From contig JAITER010000044.1 in assembly GCA_031281945.1 (NCBI GenBank), positions 1-32,740 of the forward strand: a DNA stretch of 32,740 nucleotides, given 5' to 3'. The notes beneath the pieces were generated by a model. The model searched no databases, was not told the DNA's origin, and saw only the letters and a list, made by a program, of their open reading frames with translations. Positions 1 through 7,665 of the stretch are shown here, in pieces. Origin of the DNA: Spirochaetaceae bacterium (GTDB lineage: Bacteria > Spirochaetota > Spirochaetia > Treponematales > Breznakiellaceae). Numbering within the stretch: the stretch's first letter is position 1; each line of letters opens with the position of its first letter. A program made the translations under genes and the position numbers.

Positions 1-223
1 TGAGCGCGTTTTGGCGTTTCCTCTTCCAACTCTTACCCACCCCTCATCATACGGAACAGCGGACGGCTCAACACAAGCGCAATCCCCGTGGTCAGAATAT
101 CGGCGGCGGGCTGCGCCCAGATAAAGCCGTTAAAGGCGAAAAGACGATTCAAGAGGTACAGCAGCGGAACATAAAACAGAAGCTGCCGCCCCAGGAGTTT
201 GTTGCGCTTCGCGCATAAAATAG

Positions 224-252
224 TATAAATATTCATAAAATGAATATTTATA
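224..252. repeat. perfect inverted repeat, 13-bp arms
   Basis: The arm TATAAATATTCAT (224-236) is followed by three A and then its exact reverse complement (240-252). It lies in the extra DNA that interrupts the MATE pseudogene and is very AT-rich compared with its surroundings. Its function is unknown. Confidence 0.8.
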
Positions 253-287
253 CCTTGCAAACTCCAAAAGCATGCCTATTAATCGGA

Positions 288-313
288 ATTTTTTGCATGT
301 ATATGCAAAAAAT
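288..313. repeat. perfect inverted repeat, 11-bp arms
   Basis: The arm ATTTTTTGCAT (288-298), a 4-base loop and the exact reverse complement (303-313) form a second hairpin in the same insertion as the palindrome at 224-252. Confidence 0.8.
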
Positions 314-898
314 CCACAAGTGCAACAGGCTGCTAGGGTAATAATCATCGCCTGAACGGGTTTGCCGAAGGACTGGAAACTGACCATCAGCGTTACCTGC
401 GAACCGATAAACGGCAGTCCCCAAACAAAGGCATGCATCACCGCCCGTCCCGCTTCGATTGTCGGGCCGTCGTTAATGGCGCGGTTCCCCAGAATATTGG
501 AAACGCTCATGATAACGCTGCTCAATCCCGCGGGGACGCCAATGGAGAGCACTTGAAACCACATTGTTTTGTTTGATTTGCAATCAGATGGTTTTACGGA
601 AAGCACGGTCTTTTTCGAGAGGAAGCAGCGCACGCCGTAAACAAACGAGACGCTGCCATGTTCGGGTCTCCGGTCTGGCCGATAAAGAACATATCGGTCA
701 TGTTATAAATTGCTTGTGCGGGCATGGCAGCAATCATGGGCAAAGCAAGGCGGATGATGGCCGTCCCAACCGGGGCTGTTTCCATGGGTTCAATAAAAAC
801 ATTAACAGGTGATAAACAACTTATAATTTTCTGTTATATTTATTTTTGCGGCTTGAGCATAATGCCTTATTCAGATTATACTTTTGACTGGATACGGT

Positions 899-1591
899 AT
901 GCAGGGGAAAATCCTTATCATCGAAGATGTAAAAGAGTTAGCCGATCTCATGGCCCTCTACCTGACCAAAGAAGGATTTGAAATCCGCGCGGTGAAAAGT
1001 GCCGAAGACGGGTTTGAAATTTTGGAGGCATGGAAACCGGAGCTTATCATTCTGGATATTAACCTTCCCGGCATGGACGGCTTTGAATTCCTCCAAAAAA
1101 TTCGTCCGGGTAACAGAAGCCCGGTACTTATTGTTTCCGCCCGTGACAGTGACGAAGACCTCATAAGAGGACTGAGCGGCGGGGCCGATGAATTCGTGAC
1201 CAAGCCGTTTTCTCCCAATGTATTGGCCGCCAGAGTCAGGGCGCTTTTCCGCCGGGTCCGGGACTATGAGGAAAAAGAGCCGAGGCGTGTTCTCCGTTTT
1301 GGCCCCTTTGTCCTTGATTATGACTCCTGCATACTTAAAAAAGCGGATCTACGCATCCCCCTGTCCAATAAAGAATACGCCTGTCTTGCTTATCTCTCGG
1401 AACACCCGGGAAAAACGCTTAACCCTGAAACCATCTATGCCGGTATTTGGGACAATCCCTACGGCGATCTTACCACCGTAGCCGTTTATATACAGCGGCT
1501 GCGGAAGAAAATAGAAGACGATCCGGCAAATCCACGTTATATCAAAACGGTGTTCGGCATGGGGTATTGTTTTAGTCTGTCAGAGGAATGA
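899..1591 (+). CDS. OmpR-family response regulator
   Basis: A DNA-binding response regulator of 230 residues. The receiver domain begins GKILIIEDV, with the acidic pair near the N-terminus. The phosphoacceptor is Asp53 in LILDINLPGMDG, and the conserved Lys102 lies in VTKPF. The C-terminal half is an OmpR/PhoB winged helix (SNKEYACLAYLSEHPG, then TVAVYIQRLRKKIE and KTVFGMGYCF). The start at 899 puts the receiver at its usual distance; an in-frame ATG at 884 would add five residues. The stop overlaps the histidine kinase start as ATGA (1588-1591), so the pair is translationally coupled. The target genes are not evident. The divergent MATE pseudogene may once have been regulated by this pair, but that is inference. 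Confidence 0.92.
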   Translation: MQGKILIIEDVKELADLMALYLTKEGFEIRAVKSAEDGFEILEAWKPELIILDINLPGMDGFEFLQKIRPGNRSPVLIVSARDSDEDLIRGLSGGADEFVTKPFSPNVLAARVRALFRRVRDYEEKEPRRVLRFGPFVLDYDSCILKKADLRIPLSNKEYACLAYLSEHPGKTLNPETIYAGIWDNPYGDLTTVAVYIQRLRKKIEDDPANPRYIKTVFGMGYCFSLSEE

Positions 1592-2934
1592 TAACCATTA
1601 TGAAAATTCAAACCCAGTTTCATCTTTTAATAGCCGGTATTATCATTGTTCCTATCCTGTCCATTTTATCACAGATACTGTTTTTTAATTATTGGGAAAG
1701 AAATGCGCAGGCTGAATTTCCGGTCTATGATGACGCCGTCCTCGGAGAATATATCAGCCGCCAGGATTGGGAAGCAATATCCCGGTTTATCGCAAGGAGC
1801 AACGCGGATGTCACCGTTTTTAGTAATGATTTTTTGGCGCTTTATTCTACTATTCCCGATTTCAAAACCGGCGCTGTCGGGACAAAAGAAGAAATATTTG
1901 ATCTTTTAACGGCTAAAAACGGGCGGTACAGATACAACTTTGAATCTCCCGGCTGGCTGGAAGGAAAAGAGTGCATTCTTATCCGCCATGGTTTACAGGA
2001 TAGTCCGCGGCCTCCCCTGTTCCCCTTGGTGAGCGCCATACTGCTTTTCGCCGCTCTCGTGATATTCGCAATTTCCATGTCCCTGTTTATCGCCCGGTCT
2101 ATCACAAGATCGGTATTGGTTCTTGAAGATGCTACCAAACGGATTGCCGAGGGGGATTTGGATTTAACGGTTGACGTACGGGGAAGCAATGAAATTACCT
2201 CCCTGACCAGTTCTTTAAATAAAATGCGGGCCGCCCTTAAAGAAAACGAAAACCGCCGTTACCGCTTTGTCATGGGCGTTACCCACGATCTCAAGACTCC
2301 GCTGGCCCTGATTAGAGGTTATACCGAGGCGCTTAAAGACGGAGTCATCGGTGATCCGGGTTCTCGCGTTAACGCCGTTAATATTATCATTTCAAAGGCG
2401 GATCAGCTTGAAGGCATGATAAACGATCTTATTGAATTTGTACGGATGGATACCGGCGAATGGAGGAACCGTCTGCAAAAAATAAACCTTGGCGAATTCC
2501 TTAAAAGTTTTGCCAGGCGCGTCAGTATGGACGCGGAATTATTTCATCACCATACGGCGATAGATATAACGCTGCCCCCTTCTCTTTTTGTTCCGCTCGA
2601 TGAACGTCTTGCCGTCCGGGCGCTTGAAAATCTTGTCAACAACGCCATCCGCTATACGCCCGCCGGGACAACGGTCCGGCTTGGCGCGGCATTGGCTGAA
2701 AACGCCGTCCGCATAACGGTAAGCGACAACGGTCCCGGCATAAGCAAAGATGATCTGCCCTATGTCTTTGAGGCGTTCTACCGGGGCAGTTCATCCCGCC
2801 GGGAAGAAGGTATGGGCCTGGGTTTATCAATCGTAAAATGGGTTGTTACTTCCCACGGCTGGTCAATAGCGGTTAGCTCAAACAGTGAAGGCGCTACCGC
2901 TGAAACCTGTTTTACGATTACTGTTCCACTCTAA
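1588..2934 (+). CDS. sensor histidine kinase
   Basis: A membrane-bound kinase of 448 residues, partner of the upstream regulator. It has a first membrane helix at about residues 10-30 and an extracytoplasmic sensor of about 115 residues. A second helix (about 147-170) leads into a HAMP linker (about 170-222). The dimerisation/phosphoacceptor domain has the H-box FVMGVTHDLKTPLALIRGY with His233. The ATPase domain shows the N-box ALENLVNNAIRYTP, the G1 box VSDNGPGIS, an F-box in YVFEAFYRGSS and the G2 box GMGLGLSIVKW. All catalytic boxes are intact. The start overlaps the regulator stop and is preceded by AGAGGA. The signal is unknown; the sensor region has no motif that I recognise. Confidence 0.92.
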   Translation: MITIMKIQTQFHLLIAGIIIVPILSILSQILFFNYWERNAQAEFPVYDDAVLGEYISRQDWEAISRFIARSNADVTVFSNDFLALYSTIPDFKTGAVGTKEEIFDLLTAKNGRYRYNFESPGWLEGKECILIRHGLQDSPRPPLFPLVSAILLFAALVIFAISMSLFIARSITRSVLVLEDATKRIAEGDLDLTVDVRGSNEITSLTSSLNKMRAALKENENRRYRFVMGVTHDLKTPLALIRGYTEALKDGVIGDPGSRVNAVNIIISKADQLEGMINDLIEFVRMDTGEWRNRLQKINLGEFLKSFARRVSMDAELFHHHTAIDITLPPSLFVPLDERLAVRALENLVNNAIRYTPAGTTVRLGAALAENAVRITVSDNGPGISKDDLPYVFEAFYRGSSSRREEGMGLGLSIVKWVVTSHGWSIAVSSNSEGATAETCFTITVPL

Positions 2935-3191
2935 AAGAAGTTCTAAAAAACCTTTCGTTTTTTCCCATTTTGCAGGTTTGTCCCATTTATTGACCATACG
3001 AACAGGCTTACCCTTTCCACATGGAACAAGGAAACGGGGCGCCGCCGCCAACACAGCGCAATACAACACCCGCCTGAAACCGGCGCAACCGGAAACGCCC
3101 ATTTTATTACGTCCTATTTGAATAACCATGTTATCGCGGAACATATCGCTCATTGATTGAGCGGGAAAAGTCTAAAACAAGGAGTTACGCA
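2935..3191. other. intergenic, no supported gene
   Basis: A weak A/T hairpin (AAAAAAC/GTTTTTT, 2945-2963) follows the histidine kinase. Open frames exist on both strands but have no ribosome binding site or recognisable motif. An AAGGAG at 3179-3184 serves the truncated reductase at 3192. Confidence 0.5.
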
Positions 3192-3383
3192 ATGAAAGTC
3201 TTATTGATAAACGGCAGTCCTCGCGCTAATGGCTGCACCTACACTGGTCTCTGCATTATCAAGGAACAGTTGGCAAAAAACGGGGTGGATTCGGAAATCT
3301 TTCAGGTTGGCGGCAAACCAATTGCCGGTTGCACCGCTTGCATGAGTTGCAGGACAACCACCCCGTTTTTTAGCGGTTTTTGA
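3192..3383 (+). pseudogene. NAD(P)H-dependent FMN reductase, N-terminal fragment
   Basis: The fragment begins MKVLLINGSPRANGCT, the phosphate-binding loop of the flavodoxin-like FMN reductase (iron-sulfur flavoprotein) family. It continues to PIAGCTACMSCR, the usual Cys-x2-Cys-x2-Cys segment of these proteins. Similarity stops at about 3355, and a short unrelated tail ends at 3383, giving 63 residues against about 180-200 for the family. A good AAGGAG stands 7 bases upstream, so the front of the gene, including its ribosome binding site, is preserved and the rest has been lost. The abrupt junction suggests a deletion or insertion rather than gradual decay. Confidence 0.7.
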
Positions 3384-3908
3384 TGTGTTTTATGGGAGCA
3401 ATCGAATAGGCGCAGATTGCCCTCCCAGTTCACGGGGGCGACGCATTCACATGATGGCGGACGCCTGGCTTCAGACGTCCCAAACCCAATTTCGATCTCG
3501 CCGCCTTTTACGCTGACAGGCTTTACGGCTCTGTCGCCGCCCCTGCCGGGCGGCGCGCCCACACCCACAGTTCCCCCGCCCGCCGGACAGCCGGCTCTAA
3601 ACATCATATACTCAGGAGGCCCCATCTGCTGATAGTTCACATTATGCCGCTTACGGTTGCTCTGCCGCCTGAAAAAGGAATGGGCGGGTTTTACGCTTCA
3701 AAATCCGGCATAACAGCCTGCTTTTACGCCCGTTATAAACAGTCAGAAAGCAACCCTGTCGCAACAAGCGGCCCCGCCCTTTTCCCCAAAAAACCTTTTA
3801 CGCCATATCGGGATGATTGCTTCCTCTATTATCCCCAAGCAAACCTTTTTCCCTTTTCCGCCGGAGTTTCCGTTACAACTGCGAAACTTACGCGGCATAA
3901 CGGAAAAA
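3384..3908. other. gene-free stretch with one doubtful minus-strand frame
   Basis: No gene is convincing here. On the minus strand a frame from 3640 to 3302 encodes a Gly/Pro/Cys-rich 112-residue peptide (including MMFRAGCPAGGGTVGVGAPP) that runs into the reductase remnant. It has no ribosome binding site and I do not recognise a family. A plus-strand frame at 3644-3946 looks non-coding. This may be the debris that truncated the reductase. Confidence 0.35.
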
Positions 3909-4232
3909 TCAAGGTTTTTCTTCCAGTTCCTGTATTTTTTCACTGATAAGGCGGCCCAAAAGTTCGTAAACATCCTCTAAAGCCGCCTTTTGGTAATTTT
4001 TCATGGAGGAAAGCGGGTCTATTTCCTTTAAAAAGAGGTCGGTTGGGTCAACACCAAGGGCTAACGCCAATTTCTGTATCATTTCTGAAGATGGAAATTT
4101 GACGGTGTTTTCCAGCATTCCAATATAGTTTGTTGAGGTTTCCGCTTTTTCAGCTAAAAATGCCTGACTCCAGCCTCGAGCTTGCCGGAATTTCTTTAAG
4201 TTCGACGCCAATACATCCCTAATATTCGTCAT
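3909..4232 (-). CDS. XRE-family transcriptional regulator
   Basis: A 107-residue protein with an N-terminal Cro/C1-type helix-turn-helix: LASNLKKFRQARGWSQAFLA, then ETSTNYIGMLENTVKFPSSE and MIQKLALALGVDPTDLF. The C-terminal 45 residues are a charged helix that probably dimerises. The ATG at 4232 was chosen; the frame also has a TTG two codons earlier. Only a weak AGG precedes it. Such small regulators usually bind a dyad near their own or a neighbouring promoter. A perfect dyad lies 80 bases away at 4317-4339, over a rightward promoter, and is the natural candidate operator. That link is inference. Confidence 0.8.
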   Translation of the reverse strand: MTNIRDVLASNLKKFRQARGWSQAFLAEKAETSTNYIGMLENTVKFPSSEMIQKLALALGVDPTDLFLKEIDPLSSMKNYQKAALEDVYELLGRLISEKIQELEEKP

Positions 4233-4298
4233 ATACAAACCTAATCTCAGTTTTTTTATCGTAACTGATTAGTTTTCTATGGCAACATTCCTAGAGTG

Positions 4299-4326
4299 TT
4301 GACAAATATCATATAAAACTCATACT
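4299..4326 (+). promoter_or_regulatory. sigma-70-type promoter, TTGACA-N16-CATACT
   Basis: A perfect -35 box TTGACA (4299-4304) is followed after 16 bases by CATACT (4321-4326). It points towards the outer-membrane protein remnant at 4366 and overlaps the dyad at 4317-4339. Confidence 0.5.
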
Positions 4327-4339
4327 CTAAGTATGAGTT
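4317..4339. promoter_or_regulatory. candidate operator, perfect 9-bp dyad
   Basis: AACTCATAC (4317-4325), the spacer TCTAA and GTATGAGTT (4331-4339) form a perfect dyad covering the -10 box of the rightward promoter. The position suits a repressor, and the adjacent XRE protein is the obvious candidate. It has no T-run, so it is not a terminator. Confidence 0.5.
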
Positions 4340-4365
4340 GGCCGGATAACTCTGTATAGGGTTAA

Positions 4366-4554
4366 ACGGGGTATGTGATTCAAACCTTTGATGGCGGTGA
4401 TTATTCAGGAGGCCTGTATGAATGCGCGTCATTTTTTCTTTTTGGCGCAAATGTTGGGGCGAGATACTTTTTTACAAAAAACATAGGCGCGTACCTTGAG
4501 GCCGGATACAGCGGGCTGCAATTTGCAAGCCTTGGCTTGTCAGTAAAGTTTTAA
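4366..4554 (+). pseudogene. outer-membrane beta-barrel protein, C-terminal remnant
   Basis: Reading codons from 4366 after an in-frame TAA (4363-4365), the frame gives about 62 residues ending GARYFFTKNIGAYLEAGYSG followed by LQFASLGLSVKF and TAA (4552-4554). Alternating aromatic/small residues and a C-terminal phenylalanine are the hallmark of the last strands of an outer-membrane beta-barrel. No start codon precedes it in frame, so the N-terminal part with the signal peptide has been lost, although a promoter lies just upstream and a terminator just downstream. It is too short for a working barrel. The call rests on composition and strand pattern. Confidence 0.6.
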
Positions 4555-4559
4555 CTGCT

Positions 4560-4605
4560 AGACGGGGCTGGGTTGGGGCGGCGAAGCCGCCTTTCCGTCT
4601 TTTTT
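4560..4605 (+). terminator. rho-independent terminator
   Basis: The outer stem AGACGG/CCGTCT (4560-4565 with 4595-4600) encloses the inner stem GGCGGC-GAA-GCCGCC (4577-4591), followed by a run of six T. It lies just after the outer-membrane remnant. Confidence 0.8.
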
Positions 4606-4642
4606 GTTTGTTTTATCCGTAAAATGTTAGTGGGTGTTTCTT

Positions 4643-5449
4643 CTAGCGTTCTGTTTCCGCTAAACAGCGCGTCACTTTTTTTCTAAACGGCGTTATGGAA
4701 CGAGAACGTCCGTCTTCGTCAAAATCCAAAATAACGCCTTGGGTTTCAAGATCCAACCAGCTTTCTTTTGTAAACTCAGGTATGCCGGAAATATATTCGC
4801 GTATCTTCGTCTCCGCGTCATCCCCGCCTACGGAAAGCTGGCTGCCGGTTCTGCCAGAGTCTGTTATAAACGCCGTCCCAGCCGCTGAAACACCGGCGTC
4901 CGCGGTGAGCGCCCTGGAGTAAGAGCCTATTACAGCTGAACAACGCCCGTCCGCGAGAGCGAACAATGTTTTTTTTTCGGCGGTGGCTTCCGCGTAAAAT
5001 TCAATCACTATATTTTTGGTTTTGGCTCTTAATTTTTCTAAAACCGCTTCCAGCGCGTAATACGGGCTTTCACTATGCATTTTGTCAAAATTATACTGCC
5101 CTAAAAGAACCGCGACCGCTAGAACGCCGGCTTCTTTGGAAACGATGAAACGGCCTCTTCCCAAAGAGTCCTTTTGAAGGTTTTCCGGTCGTAAAACAAA
5201 AGGAAAAGATTGCATTTCCTGGGTTAAATCTTTTTTATAAAAGCAAAAAGGCCCGGTGGTAATTACATCCACTCCCATTTTTTTTATGTAAGCTGCGTGT
5301 TGTTTCCCAAGTCCTTTCCCGCCGCTCGCGCCATTAGCCGAAACTATTACAAAATCACAACGGGTTTCTTTTTTTAAAACGCCTAGCGTCTTTTTTAGAC
5401 AGTAGACTCCCGCCTTGCCTACAAGCTCGGAGATATAAAGCGTTCTCAC
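4643..5449 (-). CDS. YmdB-family (TIGR00282-type) protein lacking metal ligands
   Basis: A 268-residue protein with full-length similarity to the YmdB metallophosphoesterase family (about 265 residues). Shared landmarks are the N-terminal LYISELVGKAG, then ASGGKGLGK, VDVITTG, EFYAEATAEK, DGRCSAVIGS and the C-terminal GTAFITDSGRTG. From the family as I recall it, Bacillus YmdB binds iron through Asp8, Glu39, Asn40, Asn67, His150, His175 and His177, with His68 nearby. Here these are Glu8, Asn39, Gly40, Pro67, Tyr152, Tyr177 and Arg179, with Phe68 beside them. The fold is kept but the phosphodiesterase site is not, so it is probably a pseudoenzyme, perhaps an RNA- or protein-binding scaffold. 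Translation starts with GTG, overlapping the pyrD stop as GTGA, with GGGGA upstream. It is the last gene of the clpP operon. Confidence 0.85.
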   Translation of the reverse strand: MRTLYISELVGKAGVYCLKKTLGVLKKETRCDFVIVSANGASGGKGLGKQHAAYIKKMGVDVITTGPFCFYKKDLTQEMQSFPFVLRPENLQKDSLGRGRFIVSKEAGVLAVAVLLGQYNFDKMHSESPYYALEAVLEKLRAKTKNIVIEFYAEATAEKKTLFALADGRCSAVIGSYSRALTADAGVSAAGTAFITDSGRTGSQLSVGGDDAETKIREYISGIPEFTKESWLDLETQGVILDFDEDGRSRSITPFRKKVTRCLAETER

Positions 5450-6381
5450 GAATAATCCCCAAAACCGGAGCGCAAGTCAGAAAGCAAAAGATTATTTGTT
5501 TTTAAATAATCACCTACTCCATCTATAATTTCCGTCATGGTTTGCGGACGCAAAAAAGTAGCCGTTCCAACTTGAATCGCAGAAGAGCCGGCTATTAAAA
5601 ATTCAAGCGCGTCTTCCGTGTTTGATATTCCGCCTAAACCTACAACAGGTTTTTTAATTTTTTTAGCCTTTAACATCTCACATACACCCCAAACCATGCG
5701 CAAGGCTATAGGCTTTATGGCGGCCCCGCTTAAACCGGCGCTTATGTTTTTAAAAACCGGCTTTCTCAACTTTACATCTATAGCGACAGCTTTAAACGTA
5801 TTTACAAGAGACAAGGCGTCCGCGCCCGCGTTTATACAGGCTAAAGCGACGTCAGTTAAAGAGCAAGAATCTGGCGAAAGCTTCACCATAAGCGGTTTGC
5901 CGGTTAAAACATCGCGGACTTTTTTAGTAACAGAAAAAGCCGGTTCCGCTTCCAAACCGAAAGACGCGCCGCCGGTTTTTACATTAGGACACGATATATT
6001 TAACTCTATCATGTCTACTTGCGATTCGTTTAAAAGACGGGCGCCTTCCACATACTCTTCTATTGACGAACCGGCGAGATTCGCTATAACAGCAGGCCCC
6101 AGCTCTTTTAAAGATTGAAGTTCACGCTCCAAAAAATATTCAATTCCAGGATTTTCCAATCCTATAGAATTAAGGAGGCCGCTCGCGGTTTCGTACAGCC
6201 TTTCTCCGCTATTCCCCTTCCTGGGTTTAAGCGTAAGGGCCTTTGTGCATATTCCGCCAAGACGCTCCCGTTCCACAAGAAATTCATATTCTTTCCCAAA
6301 ACCAAATGTGCCGGAAGCCGCGATCACGGGGTTTTTTAATGAGACACCCGCGATTTCCACCGAAAGAGACGGGGAATTCAA
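5446..6381 (-). CDS. pyrD: dihydroorotate dehydrogenase B, catalytic subunit
   Basis: A 311-residue class 1B dihydroorotate dehydrogenase, an FMN enzyme oxidising dihydroorotate to orotate in de novo pyrimidine synthesis. Markers are IAASGTFGFGKEYEFL, the substrate loop SIGLENPGIEYF and the active-site base Cys131 in ELNISCPNVK (class 1B uses Cys). Others are LMVKLSPD, SLVNTFKA, the FMN phosphate site VGLGGISNTEDALEFLIAGS and AIQVGTATF. The start is TTG, overlapping the pyrK stop as TTGA, with AAAGGAG 9 bases upstream. Type 1B enzymes need PyrK to pass electrons to NAD+, and pyrK is directly upstream. No other pyr gene is in the window. Confidence 0.95.
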   Translation of the reverse strand: MNSPSLSVEIAGVSLKNPVIAASGTFGFGKEYEFLVERERLGGICTKALTLKPRKGNSGERLYETASGLLNSIGLENPGIEYFLERELQSLKELGPAVIANLAGSSIEEYVEGARLLNESQVDMIELNISCPNVKTGGASFGLEAEPAFSVTKKVRDVLTGKPLMVKLSPDSCSLTDVALACINAGADALSLVNTFKAVAIDVKLRKPVFKNISAGLSGAAIKPIALRMVWGVCEMLKAKKIKKPVVGLGGISNTEDALEFLIAGSSAIQVGTATFLRPQTMTEIIDGVGDYLKTNNLLLSDLRSGFGDYS

Positions 6382-7220
6382 AGAAACATCTCCTTTGCGT
6401 CAAAAATCGGCCCGTCCGCGCAGATACGCTTTGAGCCGGACTTTCCATTGATGGCGCAACCTAAACAAGCGCCAACCCCGCAAGCCATTTTTTTTTCCAA
6501 GCTGACGAAACAGCTTACATTATTCCCGGCGCATTCCGCCGCGGCCTTTTTTAGCAACGGAAGCGGGCCGCAAGCAAAAACCGCCGTATATTTTTTAAAG
6601 TCTATAAAATCAGTCGCAACGCCATTTTGAATGTTAAAATTTAAGTCTTGATATTTAAGGTTGCAAGCCGGGTTTTCACTTGCTATAACAACTGAGCCGC
6701 CCGCTTTTTCTATTTTTTGCGCAATTGAAAGAAAAGCGAAAGGCTCGGTTTTAAATCCGCCGTAAAAATCTATAAATTTAAAATATTTTTTCTCTTGTTT
6801 TAACGTCTCTAAAATCCATAAATTAAAAGCCGCAATTCCAACCCCGCCGCAAACTATCGCGGCTCTCCCCCCCGCGCCATTCTTTACGGCGCCGCTCGCG
6901 GCTTCCTCCCAGCAATTGCCAAGCGGGCCGGTTATTACAGCGTCTTGACCGCTCGCCATAGCACATAAAGCTTGCGCGCCAGCCCCCCGGCGCGCAATTA
7001 AAAAAGAAATTCGCCTTTCGCCGCCCTCAGTTTCTTTAAAATCGAAAGCGCAAAAAGGGCGCGGCAAAAAAACCGGGCTTAAAACAGGTTTAACAAGAAA
7101 AAACTGGCCGCCTGAAGGAATTGGGCCGGCGTAATTGAATGTAAGCAAAAACGCTTCGTTTGTAAGCTGAAGGTTTGAATGTAGCGAGCAAAGAAGGCTT
7201 GACTTCTTATTATGCGTCAT
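6378..7220 (-). CDS. pyrK: dihydroorotate dehydrogenase electron-transfer subunit
   Basis: A 280-residue flavoprotein of the PyrK/ferredoxin-reductase family. The N-terminal FAD-binding barrel has PSGGQFFLVKP and FLPRPFCAFDF. A nucleotide-binding domain has AAIVCGGVGIAAFNLWIL and AVFACGPLPLLKKAA. The C-terminal [2Fe-2S] cluster uses Cys247, Cys252, Cys255 and Cys267 (CGVGACLGC then ICADGP). It transfers electrons from PyrD to NAD+. The start overlaps the DUF3842 gene by 11 bases and its stop overlaps pyrD, indicating one transcript. The length and all cofactor motifs are normal. Confidence 0.92.
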   Translation of the reverse strand: MTHNKKSSLLCSLHSNLQLTNEAFLLTFNYAGPIPSGGQFFLVKPVLSPVFLPRPFCAFDFKETEGGERRISFLIARRGAGAQALCAMASGQDAVITGPLGNCWEEAASGAVKNGAGGRAAIVCGGVGIAAFNLWILETLKQEKKYFKFIDFYGGFKTEPFAFLSIAQKIEKAGGSVVIASENPACNLKYQDLNFNIQNGVATDFIDFKKYTAVFACGPLPLLKKAAAECAGNNVSCFVSLEKKMACGVGACLGCAINGKSGSKRICADGPIFDAKEMFL

Positions 7221-7665
7221 TTTTAAGGGCCTTTTCTACGGCCTCAACTGCTTTTTCTATCATTTTGGAAAGCGCGACGCCTTCCACGCCGGCCAAAATA
7301 ATATGATCGTTCTGTAAAGGGATTAAAATACGGCGTCCCGGAGCGTCTAAAACCGCTTGCGTTATACCGCAAGTAATTTCACCCAACATACTGTTTGCTA
7401 TAATTACGCCTATAGGCCCCAATATAAAATCGCCAAGGTTGACGGACCGCTTTATCGCGTTTTCGCCCGAAGCCCCTCTGGACGCTCCGGCTTTAACCAT
7501 TCGAGCCGCGGCGGTGGAATTTGTAGCCAAAGCGATTATATCTAAAGGCTCGACTTTTTCGGAAAGAACAACAAGCTTTTTAACAAGTTCTTCGCCTATG
7601 CCGCCGCCAAGACCGTCCACCACCACAACGGTTTTTTTAGCGGAGCCGCCCAAGACGCCGTTCAT
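7210..7665 (-). CDS. DUF3842 family protein
   Basis: A 151-residue protein matching the small uncharacterised family I know as DUF3842. After a short N-terminal extension it has a Rossmann-like first strand VVVVDGLGGGIGEELVKKL. Then come IIALATNSTAAARMVKAGA, SGENAIKRSV, the signature FILGPIGVIIANSMLGEITC, and ILIPLQNDHIILAGVEGVAL. The glycine-rich loop suggests a nucleotide or cofactor ligand, but no reaction is known. The ATG directly follows the clpP stop codon with no gap. Its place between clpP and pyrK says little about function. Confidence 0.85.
   Translation of the reverse strand: MNGVLGGSAKKTVVVVDGLGGGIGEELVKKLVVLSEKVEPLDIIALATNSTAAARMVKAGASRGASGENAIKRSVNLGDFILGPIGVIIANSMLGEITCGITQAVLDAPGRRILIPLQNDHIILAGVEGVALSKMIEKAVEAVEKALKNDA

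Larger units (their letters stand above)
33..785 (-). pseudogene. MATE-family efflux transporter, decayed
   Basis: The remains lie in three separate pieces. The N-terminus (785 down to about 660) reads METAPVGTAIIRLALPMIAA and continues into the MATE signature NMTDMFFIGQTGDPNMAAS. A middle piece in another frame contains LSIGVPAGLSSVIMSVSNI, the start of the second MATE repeat. The C-terminus (about 205 down to 33) contains GRQLLFYVPLLYLLNRLF. An intact MATE protein has about 450 residues and 12 helices; roughly 200 residues are missing between the first two pieces. The middle and last pieces are separated by about 135 foreign bases carrying two perfect palindromes. Drug/sodium antiport was the likely ancestral role, and no functional product is expected. 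It diverges from the two-component pair to its right. The family assignment is firm; the exact lesion borders are estimates. Confidence 0.8.

Noticed and set aside
2878..3153. 91-codon minus-strand frame after the histidine kinase
   Set aside because: It overlaps the end of the kinase, lacks a ribosome binding site and shows no family motif.
3644..3946. 100-codon plus-strand frame
   Set aside because: No ribosome binding site and no recognisable motif; it ends against the convergent XRE gene.
4418..4486. AGGAGG followed by ATG, a 22-codon open frame
   Set aside because: The frame that matches an outer-membrane barrel runs through the same DNA in another phase and codes Ser-Gly-Gly-Leu-Tyr-Glu over the supposed ribosome binding site. 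The short frame is a coincidence.
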